60,120 nucleotides of DNA, from the NCBI GenBank assembly GCA_945900455.1, contig CAMDJH010000005.1:1-60120 (forward strand), given 5' to 3'. This document shows, one piece after another, positions 9,766 to 17,949 of the stretch (position 1 is the stretch's first letter; each line of letters begins with the position of its first letter). The notes beneath the pieces were generated by a model. The model was not told where the DNA came from, made no database searches, and was given only the letters and a program-made list of their open reading frames with translations. The stretch is from Akkermansia muciniphila. Its GTDB lineage: Bacteria > Verrucomicrobiota > Verrucomicrobiia > Limisphaerales > UBA9464. Made by a program: the position numbers and the translations under genes.

Positions 9766-9907
9766 GAAATCGTAAGAGGCCGTGAATGCCGCCGAAGGCG
9801 ACGAGACGCAATACGAAACCCTCCTGCGGACCCTTTTTTTGCCACCGGGGCTGCAGGCTGAATCACGCCTTGCCCGAACTGCTGCGTCAGCGACCCTTCC
9901 TCCCGCC

Positions 9908-10828
9908 ATGATTATCAATTCGACGACCTCGAAGTTGGTTTGGGTGATGCTACTGCATACTGTTCTGGGGCTGCCTTGGGCGGTGACTGCGGCGGAGGAA
10001 CCAACCGAGGAGCGGTTCATCCCGAACTATGCCGCGGGTGACGCCTATTATCTGTGGAGCACGCGGACGGATCTCGAATTGGTTGCGGGGGCGACTGTGC
10101 AGGTGCAGGAAGCCGGCTTCAAAGCGCCCGTACCTGTATTCAGCAACGAACGTTCACGACTTACGGCAGGCGTGCAGTTGCGCTGGAACGTTTTGGATTT
10201 TGAGCGCAGCCCGACCTTCGGCGATTCGCTCGACCTTTATCGTCTGCAACTGCCGATTGATTTCTGGCACTCCTTCGATGATCGCTGGAAGGCGTGGGGC
10301 CGGGTGGAGCCGGGCTTGTTCACGGATTTCGAGAATGTCGATGACGATGCGTTTGCAGTGACGGTGCTAGCCGTGGGAAGTTATCAGTTCACGCCCCAGT
10401 TCAGCGCGGCCTTTGGTGTTTACTATTCGCGGGATCTTGGCGAAGACCGAGTGCTGCCGGCGCTAGGCGTGATTTGGAAGCCCGATCCGCACTGGAATGT
10501 GGGTCTGACATTTCCGCGTGCGACCGTTTCGTACGCTCCCACTCCCGCGTGGCTTTTCAGCGCCTTCGCGGGCCCGGGCGGCGCTGGATGGAGCGTTGCC
10601 GATCCGGCGACTGGCGAGAACCGAAGATTGAACTACACAAGCTGGCGGGGAGGCCTTGGGGCGGAGTACCAGTTTGCGAAAGTTGGACCCGCAGGACTCT
10701 GGGTCTTCCTGGCCGGCGGCTATCAGTTTCGTCAGGAATTGGAGATTAAAGACGGGGATACGTCGCTACTGGAAACGGATCTCGGGAATGGCCAGTTCGT
10801 GACCGGCGGCATCCGGCTCCGTTTTTGA
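9908..10828 (+). CDS. DUF6268-like outer-membrane beta-barrel protein
   Basis: A 306-residue exported protein. The ATG at 9908 gives a clean signal peptide (hydrophobic core about 9-25, ending near TAAEE); the frame is open further upstream but lacks a signal there. The rest is a series of alternating amphipathic strands (for example TDLELVAGATVQVQEAGF, RLTAGVQLRWNVL, KAWGRVEPGLF, FSAAFGVYYSRDLGED) and it ends in GGIRLRF with a terminal Phe, the signature of an outer-membrane barrel recognised by the Bam machinery. The pattern fits the DUF6268 group. Function is unknown. Confidence 0.75.
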   Translation: MIINSTTSKLVWVMLLHTVLGLPWAVTAAEEPTEERFIPNYAAGDAYYLWSTRTDLELVAGATVQVQEAGFKAPVPVFSNERSRLTAGVQLRWNVLDFERSPTFGDSLDLYRLQLPIDFWHSFDDRWKAWGRVEPGLFTDFENVDDDAFAVTVLAVGSYQFTPQFSAAFGVYYSRDLGEDRVLPALGVIWKPDPHWNVGLTFPRATVSYAPTPAWLFSAFAGPGGAGWSVADPATGENRRLNYTSWRGGLGAEYQFAKVGPAGLWVFLAGGYQFRQELEIKDGDTSLLETDLGNGQFVTGGIRLRF

Positions 10829-10884
10829 CGTGGGAACTTGAATCAGCCTTGCGGAAGTTCGGACAATCAGCTTTGGGCAAACTC

Positions 10885-11040
10885 TCAGTGTCCAAGGCAT
10901 CCGTATTTGATGAACAGGCCCGCGTAAATGGCACCGCCGACCAGAAGAACCAGGGGGGCACCGGTCATGGCTTTTGCCGTACCAATCCCGAGGAGCACTC
11001 CGAAAACAAGGTAAACCAACATTGGCTTGATCAAATTCAT
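10885..11040 (-). CDS. Small two-helix membrane protein
   Basis: A 51-residue protein from ATG 11040 (a start at 11076 would add 12 residues). Two hydrophobic helices are visible, about 6-22 (MLVYLVFGVLLGIGTA) and 26-43, then a short tail FIKYGCLGH with one Cys. An AGGG lies about nine bases before the ATG. The protein-like helix pattern, with Pro, Lys and Gly at the helix ends, makes it more credible than most ORFs of this size. No function is known to me. It is monocistronic, between the barrel gene and the exported isomerase-like gene. Confidence 0.5.
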   Translation of the reverse strand: MNLIKPMLVYLVFGVLLGIGTAKAMTGAPLVLLVGGAIYAGLFIKYGCLGH

Positions 11041-11178
11041 GAAAAGTGACCCTAGAGTTTTTCGGATGTCTGACAAGTCAAACCCGAGCCGGTTGTTGCC
11101 CGAGGATGCTTTGCTTTATTTCGTGGCTTCCCGTGCGAATCCTACCGCGTGGTTCCGGTCGACGAGAGCCCGGACAAG

Positions 11179-11991
11179 TCATTTTCCCTGAGCCGTGACA
11201 TATTCCTTCGCCTTTGCGACGAAGGCGTCCGGGCTCTTTGCAAACTCTTGACTATCCGTTTCAATCGCCAGCTTTCCGGCGTAGTTGCTCTTTTTCAGCT
11301 CCGCAAATAGCCCTTTGAGATTGGCCTTCCCTTCACCGATGTGGGTATCGAAGGAGATATCGTCTCCTTGGGTTTTCTCGATGCGCTTATCCTTTAAGTG
11401 CAGATCAAACACTCGCCCATCGTACTCCTTGTAGACTTTGGCAGCGTCGAAACCTGCGCCGGTGATCCAGCCGATGTCCATGCAGACGCCGATCCGCCGG
11501 TCTCGATGCTGGATGATTTGCTTCACGATGGCCGGGTTTCCGTAGAGGGACTTGATTCCGTGATTGTGCACGGCGACTCGAATGTCGAACTCTTTCGCCA
11601 GAGCCTCCAGGTCGTCCCAGATCCGGAAATCGTTCGGCTCCACCACAATGACGCGGAATCCCATGAACTGGCAGAACTCAAAGAGGCGGCGGTTTTCTGC
11701 CTTGTCCATCGATGTCCCCGCAACTCCATAGGTGTAGGCATGCAGGCCATTCGCGGCGAGCTTCTCCTTCTTGGCGACCATCTCCTCCTTGGACTCCTTC
11801 TTGTAGTCGATATGGTTTGGAATCAACTGGAGCTCCTGAATTCCATGCTTTTTTGCGAAGACGACCACTTCATCGAACTTCATGTTGCGAAGGGTCCACG
11901 TCTGGATGGCGAGTTGATCGATCAGTTCACCGGCGGAAACCTCGGAGATCAAGATGACGGCCGACAGGCAGAGGGTAATTAGTTTCTTCAT
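11179..11991 (-). CDS. Exported sugar phosphate isomerase/epimerase-like TIM-barrel protein
   Basis: A 270-residue protein with a signal peptide (MKKLITLCLSAVILISEVSA) followed by an AP-endonuclease-2/xylose-isomerase-like TIM barrel. The family pattern shows in LAIQTWTLRN, ELQLIPNHID, VVVEPNDF-like strand, VHNHGIKSLYGN, CMDIGWITGAG, FDLHLKDKR and the final LAIETDSQ. His, Glu and Asp at strand ends would form the metal site. In PVC bacteria such periplasmic members are common and are thought to act on sugars or inositols; substrate is unknown. ATG 11991 is chosen because it opens the signal peptide; the upstream open frame has no such character. Confidence 0.88.
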   Translation of the reverse strand: MKKLITLCLSAVILISEVSAGELIDQLAIQTWTLRNMKFDEVVVFAKKHGIQELQLIPNHIDYKKESKEEMVAKKEKLAANGLHAYTYGVAGTSMDKAENRRLFEFCQFMGFRVIVVEPNDFRIWDDLEALAKEFDIRVAVHNHGIKSLYGNPAIVKQIIQHRDRRIGVCMDIGWITGAGFDAAKVYKEYDGRVFDLHLKDKRIEKTQGDDISFDTHIGEGKANLKGLFAELKKSNYAGKLAIETDSQEFAKSPDAFVAKAKEYVTAQGK

Positions 11992-12193
11992 GGAAGGATC
12001 CCCAGAAGTAAGCCGGAGTTGAGCACTCTGGCAACCTCGAAACACCGAACAGCGGTGCCCGGGCGGAACTCGCAGGGGACACCGGGGTTCATCGGCCCTT
12101 GCACTTCGGATCCCCTGCGGATTGCAAGCGTGTCCCTCCGTCAGCAACTCGAATTGAAATCGCCGCCCACCGAAGGGTCTTTCTCCAGTGAAT

Positions 12194-12904
12194 ATGACCG
12201 ATCCAATCCGGATCCAAGACTTGGCCGTGCGGGATCGTCCTCGGGAACGCCTGGCCGAACAGGGCGCTGAATCCCTGCGGAATGCCGAATTGCTTGCGAT
12301 TCTGTTGCGGTCCGGCGTCCAAGGGGCGTCGGCGGTTCAGGTCGGCGAGAATTTGCTGCAACACTTTGGGACTCTCGATGGCCTGGCCCGGGCTCCCCTG
12401 GAACAATTGCGGGTGCGTGGCGTGGGTCGCGATAAGGCCATTGCTCTAAAGGCAGCCTTCACTCTGGCCCGTCGGATGGCAGACGATCTTCGGCGGGATT
12501 TGCCGCTGATGGAGCGCCCCGAGGCCATCGTCGCGGTGATGCGCGATGAAATGATCACCTATGAAACCGAGCACCTGAAGGTCCTGCTGTTGAACTCTCG
12601 CCGTAAGTTGATCCGGGTTGAAACCGTCGCGGCAGGACTTCTCGATCAGATTCTGGTCCATGCCCGGGAAGTCTTCCGGCCCGCCATTGCGGCCAATGCT
12701 CATTCCATTATTTTGGTTCATAATCATCCGAGCGGGGATCCGGTTCCCAGTGAAGCAGATACACGAGCCACTCGGGACTTGGTGCGGGCGGGCCAGCTGC
12801 TGAGAATTCCCGTTGTCGACCATGTCATCATCGGGCGTCGGAGTGAATCCTTTCCAGACGGCTGGGTTTCGCTACGTCAGATGGGAGTTGTGCCGGCCGA
12901 GTAG
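12194..12904 (+). CDS. radC: RadC family JAB/MPN-domain protein
   Basis: A 236-residue RadC homologue. It has the N-terminal helix-hairpin-helix-like part (RERLAEQGAESLRNAELLAILLRSG) and the C-terminal MPN+ (JAMM) domain with HNHPSGDPVPSEAD, giving the H-x-H-x10-D metal site. RadC was once tied to DNA repair, but its real role is not settled. A GTG at 12188 is two codons upstream of the chosen ATG and cannot be excluded. The gene stands alone between the isomerase-like gene (minus strand) and the SGNH/propeller gene. Confidence 0.95.
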   Translation: MTDPIRIQDLAVRDRPRERLAEQGAESLRNAELLAILLRSGVQGASAVQVGENLLQHFGTLDGLARAPLEQLRVRGVGRDKAIALKAAFTLARRMADDLRRDLPLMERPEAIVAVMRDEMITYETEHLKVLLLNSRRKLIRVETVAAGLLDQILVHAREVFRPAIAANAHSIILVHNHPSGDPVPSEADTRATRDLVRAGQLLRIPVVDHVIIGRRSESFPDGWVSLRQMGVVPAE

Positions 12905-13041
12905 CCCGCCACCGCCGGGCAGGCCGCGCTTGACGGCCACGGTGAATATGGAAGATCGTGAACACACAACTTTTGCTCCGCTCAATGCTCGAATTCCTAT
13001 TTGTTGCGCCGCGTCTCAAGAGTAAATTCACATCAATCGCT

Positions 13042-15696
13042 ATGCATTATCGAATCATTCGCCTGCTGTTCACTTTAGCCTTCTGGAGTGTCTGCTCGCA
13101 CCTCCGCGCGGCGGAGGTTTCCCCCAAACTGGCCCTCAAGAAGGGCGATCATATTGCCCTGATCGGCAATTCGACCGCCGACCGTATGCAGCACGACGGA
13201 TGGCTCGAGACGCTCATCGTGGCGAGCTTTCCTGAACACGACGTCGTCTTTCGGAATCTGGCCGCCACCGCGGATGAAGTCGCCACCTGGCATCGCTCCG
13301 AAAATTTTGGTTCGCGGGATGAGTGGTTGAAAAAGGTGCAGGCCGACGTAATTTTCGCGTTTTACGGCTTCAACGAATCGTTCAAAGGCGACGCTGGTTT
13401 GGCGAAGTTCAGGACGGATCTCGACAAGTTCATCAAGGACATCCGCGCCGCCGACTACAGCGGGAAGGGTTCGCCACGGTTGGTCCTCTTCAGCCCGATC
13501 GCCAACGAGAAAATCGACGACCCGAACCAGCCGGATCCGGCGGCAAACAACGCCAATCTGAGAAAATACACCGCTGCCATGGCCGAAATCGCCGCCATGA
13601 ATGGGGTGCCAATGGTCGATTTGTTCGCCATCTCCCAACGCCTCTACGCACCGATGGCCCGGCCCGGGCAGTCGTTGACCTTCAACACCTTTATGCTCAC
13701 GGAGGCCGGTAACAAGGCATTCGCTCCCGAAATTGTCCGAGATCTGTTCGGCGCAACCCGTCCGCTGGGAAACGTTGAGAAACTTCGTTCCGCGGTGAAC
13801 GACAAGAATGCCGAATGGCATGCGCGGTACCGAACCGTTGATGGCTATAACGTTTATGGGGGCCGTTCCAAGCTGACGTTCCCGAAGGCGGGCAAGGATT
13901 CTCAGAAAATCTCCAATTTCGACGTGATGCAGCAGGAAATGTCCCAGCGTGACGTGAAGACCGCGAATCGCGACCTGCGAGTGTGGGCGGTCGCCAAGGG
14001 CGGCGACCTGAAGGTTGATGATTCGAATCTGCCGGCCGTCGAGAAACTTCAATCCAACAAGCCTGACATCAAACCGTTCCTCAGCGGTGAAGAGGCCATC
14101 CAACACATGACCGTCCCGAAGGGGTGCAAGGTAACTCTATTCGCGAGTGAAGAACAGTTCCCTGAACTCGCCAGTCCCGTGCAGATGGCCTTCGATACCA
14201 AGGGTCGCCTCTGGGTTGCAGCGTGGCCGAGCTATCCAGAGCTTCGCCCGACCGATACCGTGAAGGACAAGTTGCTCATTTTTGAGGATCGCAAGGGTAC
14301 CGGGAAAGCGGATAAGATGACCGTTTTCATGGATGGGCTGAACTGCCCAACCGGATTTCAATTTTACAAGGACGGGGTCCTCGTGATGCAGGCCCCGGAT
14401 CTGTGGTTTGTTCGTGACACCGACGGCGATGGCAAGGCGGATTGGAAGGAACGAGTTCTGATGGGGATGGATTCCGCGGATTCGCATCACACCGCCAATG
14501 CCATGGTGCTCGATCCCGGCGGGGCCACCTACCTGAGCGATGGCGTATTTCATCGCACGCAGGTGGAAACCGCCATCGGGCCGGTCCGCAATTCAGACGG
14601 GTGCATCTATCGATTTGAACCGGTCACCGGAAAGTTTGAACGCTACGTTCCGTATGGTTTTGCCAATCCGCATGGGCGGGTTTTCGACCATTGGGGCAAT
14701 GACATCATCACCGATGCAACCGGCAATGAGAACTTCTTCGCCCCGGCGTTCAGCGGTTATTTGGAGTCCGGCAAGCACAAGGGAATGCAGCAATTCTGGA
14801 AACGCCCGTCCCGCCCGTGCCCGGCCACCGCCATTCTTTCCAGTCGTCACTTCCCGGAGGAATTCCAGAACAATTTCCTCAACGTCAACGTCATCGGGTT
14901 TCAGGGAATTTTCCGGGTGAAGGTCAGCGAGAGCGGTTCCGGGCTCGCCGGTGAAACCATTCCCGACGACTTGGTCAAGTCGGACGATCCCAACTTCCGC
15001 CCAATCGCCCTGGGGGTGGCACCCGACGGCTCCATTTACTTTTGCGACTGGGCCAAGCCGCTCATCGGTCACATGCAACATCACATCCGCGACCCAAATC
15101 GCGACAAGCAACACGGTCGTATCTATCGGATGACTTACGAAGGCCGCCCCTTGCTTTCGCCCGTGAAGATTGACGGCCAACCGATCGACGCACTGCTCGA
15201 GGCCCTCAAAACGCCCGAAGATGATGTGCGGACGCGGGCCAAAATTGAGCTGGGCAAACACGACAGCGCACGAGTGATCGCAGCGACCAAGACGTGGATG
15301 GCATCACTCGACAGCAAGGATCCCGAATACGAGCACCACAAGCTCGAAGCCCTCTGGGTTCATCAGTGGCAAAACGTCGTCGACGAATCCCTGCTCAAGC
15401 AGATACTCCGATCGCCCGACCACCGCGCCCGGGCGGCCGCCACCCGGGTGCTTTGCTACTGGCGTGATCGGGTGAAGGATCCGCTTGCACTCCTCAAAGT
15501 GCAGGTCGTTGATTCCCATCCGCGCGTCCGTCTGGAGGCGGTTCGGGCTTGCAGCTTTTTCACTACACGGGAGGCTGGGGATATCGCCTTGATGGCGCTC
15601 GATAAGGAGACGGATCCCAATAAACCTGACTATTACATCAAGTACTGCCTCGATGAGACCCTCAAGCAACTTGACAAGTACATGACGAAAAACTAG
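13042..15696 (+). CDS. Exported SGNH-hydrolase / PVC dehydrogenase-type propeller / HEAT protein
   Basis: An 884-residue exported protein with signal peptide (1 to about 24). Residues about 35-265 form an SGNH/GDSL-type hydrolase domain: block I reads IALIGNSTADR (GNS in place of GDS), with a later FYGFNES. From about 350 on comes the beta-propeller of the PVC membrane-bound dehydrogenase type (TIGR02604-like), with VQMAFDTKGRLWVAAWPSYP, a calcium-like DTDGDGKADWKE loop and FDHWGNDIITDATGN. The last 190 residues are HEAT-like helical repeats. Family members usually end in a cytochrome c domain with CxxCH; here the protein stops at YMTKN without one, and the next gene carries it. ATG 13042 opens the signal peptide; the frame continues upstream to 12958. 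Confidence 0.88.
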   Translation: MHYRIIRLLFTLAFWSVCSHLRAAEVSPKLALKKGDHIALIGNSTADRMQHDGWLETLIVASFPEHDVVFRNLAATADEVATWHRSENFGSRDEWLKKVQADVIFAFYGFNESFKGDAGLAKFRTDLDKFIKDIRAADYSGKGSPRLVLFSPIANEKIDDPNQPDPAANNANLRKYTAAMAEIAAMNGVPMVDLFAISQRLYAPMARPGQSLTFNTFMLTEAGNKAFAPEIVRDLFGATRPLGNVEKLRSAVNDKNAEWHARYRTVDGYNVYGGRSKLTFPKAGKDSQKISNFDVMQQEMSQRDVKTANRDLRVWAVAKGGDLKVDDSNLPAVEKLQSNKPDIKPFLSGEEAIQHMTVPKGCKVTLFASEEQFPELASPVQMAFDTKGRLWVAAWPSYPELRPTDTVKDKLLIFEDRKGTGKADKMTVFMDGLNCPTGFQFYKDGVLVMQAPDLWFVRDTDGDGKADWKERVLMGMDSADSHHTANAMVLDPGGATYLSDGVFHRTQVETAIGPVRNSDGCIYRFEPVTGKFERYVPYGFANPHGRVFDHWGNDIITDATGNENFFAPAFSGYLESGKHKGMQQFWKRPSRPCPATAILSSRHFPEEFQNNFLNVNVIGFQGIFRVKVSESGSGLAGETIPDDLVKSDDPNFRPIALGVAPDGSIYFCDWAKPLIGHMQHHIRDPNRDKQHGRIYRMTYEGRPLLSPVKIDGQPIDALLEALKTPEDDVRTRAKIELGKHDSARVIAATKTWMASLDSKDPEYEHHKLEALWVHQWQNVVDESLLKQILRSPDHRARAAATRVLCYWRDRVKDPLALLKVQVVDSHPRVRLEAVRACSFFTTREAGDIALMALDKETDPNKPDYYIKYCLDETLKQLDKYMTKN

Positions 15697-15720
15697 TGGC
15701 CGATTGCCGCGTCAGTCTCA

Positions 15721-15761
15721 ACAAATCGGCATGAGCCTGTCATGGGGTCATGCCGATTTGT
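15721..15761. repeat. Perfect 14-base inverted repeat between the redox-pair genes
   Basis: ACAAATCGGCATGA at 15721-15734 is answered by its exact complement at 15748-15761, with a 13-base spacer. It lies 24 bases after the stop of the propeller gene and 19 bases before the ATG of the cupredoxin/cytochrome gene. There is no T-run behind it, so it is not a standard intrinsic terminator; a processing hairpin or an operator is possible. Confidence 0.7.
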
Positions 15762-15780
15762 CGTTGACTTGGTACGCATC

Positions 15781-17697
15781 ATGAACGTGAGAATCTTTAT
15801 CGTCTGGCTGTGCCTGCTTGCGGCCCTCCGTCCGCTGTTTTCAGTAACTGCGGCTGACGCGCCGGGCGGGGAGGCGAAGCCGCCGGAAGAAGGGGCCCGA
15901 AAGTTTTACTTACCCGCCAACCCGAGAGCGGCGGCCTACATGCTTGGGCGGCTGTCGAACAAGGAATTGCTGCAAGCTCCCCGAGTCGAGCCGGTGTTCA
16001 TTGCCATCCTTGAACGAACGGGGCTCGATTCAAAATACCGGGAGGAGGCTTTGGCGGGACTGGCGACATTGCACAAGACCGACCGTCTGAGCGAGTTGCT
16101 GGCGGCACTCGAGCGCCTGGACGCGCGGGGAACCAATTCCGCTCCGGCGATTCGCGATCTCACCGCGATGCTGGTGAAATCCAAGAGCCGGGATCTTGCC
16201 GAAAAAAAGTCTGGCCTTGAAACTCTGGTCGCCAAGGCCGAGCTACCATTGACACGGCGTGCGGCCTTCGCTGGGTGGGTCACGGCTGAAGGCAAACCCA
16301 ACCCTCTGTGGGATCAGGTGGCCCGGGATGAAACCAAGTTGGTCGATCTAGTGGGTGCCGTGCCGTTGCTAACCGATGCCTCGCTGCGGGCATCCTTTCA
16401 GCCGCTGATTGCACCGCTCGCCCAACGGGCAGCCACGCCGGAGTTACAGCAAGTGTCCATTCTGGCGCTGCCCGCAATGAAAGGGTACGAGGCGGTCAAC
16501 TATGCCGCGTTGGCCGGCCTGATTCGCGCCGGAACGGAACGAATTTCCGTGGTGCGAGCCTTGTTGCAACTTCCTCGTTCTTTTTGGCAGAAGGAATCCG
16601 CCGGACCCGTCGCGCAGAGCCTCTTGGACTACGCGGCCCAGGTTCCCCCAGACCGGCGCACGGAGGCGGATTTTCTTGATGCGGTTCAACTCGGCAATGA
16701 CCTTTCCTTGCTGCTTCCTGCCGATGACGGCAGGCGCATTCGCAAGGCCCTGGCAGAGCTCGGTGTCAGGGTGCTGGTCCTGAAGACCCTTCACGAGCAG
16801 ATGCTTTACGACAAGACCCGACTCGTCGTGGCGGCGGGGAAGCCGGTGGAAATCATTTTCGAGAACCCCGATTCCATGCCGCACAACTTCGTGATCACCG
16901 CACCGGGGGCCCGCGAGGAGATCGGCCGGATGGCCGACGCCATGATGCCCGACGCGGACGAGCAGGGGAGGATGTTCATCCCGAAGTCACCCAAGGTTCT
17001 TTTCGCTTCGAAGCTCGTCGACCCCGGGTCAACGTTAAGACTCAACTTCACCGCACCGACCGAGCCTGGGGAGTACAGCTATGTGTGCACGTTCCCCGGC
17101 CACTGGTTGCGGATGTTTGGAAGCTTGATTGTTGCCGCCGATGTGGAGGATTACCTTTCAAAAAACCCCGAGCCAGACGCGCCGAAGCTCATCGAATGGA
17201 AGGTGACCGACTTCACCGACGATTTGCAACGGGTGGATCATCACCGAAGTCACTCGGCTGGGAAGAATTTGTTCAGCTCGCTGGGTTGTGTTCAATGCCA
17301 TCAACTTGGCGTCGAGGGAGCGGCATTTGGACCCAGTCTTTCCGGAGTCTTTGCGCGCTGGAAGGGGGATAGCGGTGCGGTCTTGGAACAAATTTTGGAA
17401 CCGGCGAAAGCGGTGGACGAAAAATTCCGCGCGCAATCATTCGAACTCGGAGATGAAAACACGGTCGTCGGAATCGTGCTCGCCGAGGACGCCGAGAGTG
17501 TGACTCTCCAGACGGGTCCCTCCGCGGCTCTGATTCAGAAGATTCCAAAGGGTTCCATCAAATCCAGGGCAACCCAACAAGGCTCACTCATGCCGGGCGG
17601 TCTGCTCAACCTGATCAACAAGGAACAGATCTTGGACCTGCTGGCCTATCTGCTCGCCGAAGGCAATGCCGACCATGCCGCCTTCAAGCACGAGTGA
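15781..17697 (+). CDS. Exported cupredoxin / PVC-type cytochrome c protein
   Basis: A 638-residue exported protein. A signal peptide (about 1-25) is followed by roughly 300 residues of helical HEAT-like repeats, then an azurin/plastocyanin-type cupredoxin with the full type-1 copper set: His368 (PHNFVI), Cys436 and His441 (VCTFPGHW) and Met445. A cytochrome c domain follows, with CVQCH at 503-507 and a likely axial Met604 (LMPGG), of the PVC-type CxxCH class. It is a periplasmic electron carrier. It follows the propeller protein by 84 bases and supplies the haem domain which that protein lacks, so the two probably work as one redox unit. ATG 15781 is used because it opens the signal peptide. 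Confidence 0.9.
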   Translation: MNVRIFIVWLCLLAALRPLFSVTAADAPGGEAKPPEEGARKFYLPANPRAAAYMLGRLSNKELLQAPRVEPVFIAILERTGLDSKYREEALAGLATLHKTDRLSELLAALERLDARGTNSAPAIRDLTAMLVKSKSRDLAEKKSGLETLVAKAELPLTRRAAFAGWVTAEGKPNPLWDQVARDETKLVDLVGAVPLLTDASLRASFQPLIAPLAQRAATPELQQVSILALPAMKGYEAVNYAALAGLIRAGTERISVVRALLQLPRSFWQKESAGPVAQSLLDYAAQVPPDRRTEADFLDAVQLGNDLSLLLPADDGRRIRKALAELGVRVLVLKTLHEQMLYDKTRLVVAAGKPVEIIFENPDSMPHNFVITAPGAREEIGRMADAMMPDADEQGRMFIPKSPKVLFASKLVDPGSTLRLNFTAPTEPGEYSYVCTFPGHWLRMFGSLIVAADVEDYLSKNPEPDAPKLIEWKVTDFTDDLQRVDHHRSHSAGKNLFSSLGCVQCHQLGVEGAAFGPSLSGVFARWKGDSGAVLEQILEPAKAVDEKFRAQSFELGDENTVVGIVLAEDAESVTLQTGPSAALIQKIPKGSIKSRATQQGSLMPGGLLNLINKEQILDLLAYLLAEGNADHAAFKHE

Positions 17698-17861
17698 GAA
17701 TCGCTCGGCGGCGCGGCGGTGGGTGTGGGACAAAACTTTCCGTCGAGGAGATCCCGATCATGGCATCGACCCGTTTGCAGCCGTAACGTGGGTGATTCTG
17801 GAAATCGTGAAGATTTTTATCATGCACCCCGCGGCGCGGCGGTTTCGCCATCGGGCAAAGC

Positions 17862-17890
17862 TTGACGCGTTTCCTGCCCCTTCCTAGGTT
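17862..17890 (+). promoter_or_regulatory. Candidate sigma-70 promoter for tig
   Basis: TTGACG at 17862-17867 and TAGGTT at 17885-17890 are separated by 17 bases, about 60 bases before the tig ATG. The -10 match is weak. The 252-base gap between the cytochrome gene and tig shows no other feature I can support. Confidence 0.3.
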
Positions 17891-17949
17891 GGGGGTCTTT
17901 GCCGGTCTGGCCGTCCCTGGCCGGCTCACGATTCCTAAACACGCAGAAC

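Noticed and set aside
9103..9861. A 252-codon open frame opposite tex
   Set aside because: It lies fully antisense to a clear tex gene; its sequence is Gly/Arg/Leu-rich without any family pattern, as usual for the reverse of GC-rich genes.
13075..14106. A 343-codon open frame opposite the SGNH/propeller gene
   Set aside because: Antisense shadow; the plus-strand product has signal peptide and domain motifs.
17666..17887. A 73-codon open frame between the cytochrome gene and tig
   Set aside because: It overlaps the end of the cytochrome gene, has a biased Arg/Pro composition, and no ribosome-binding site or similarity I can name.
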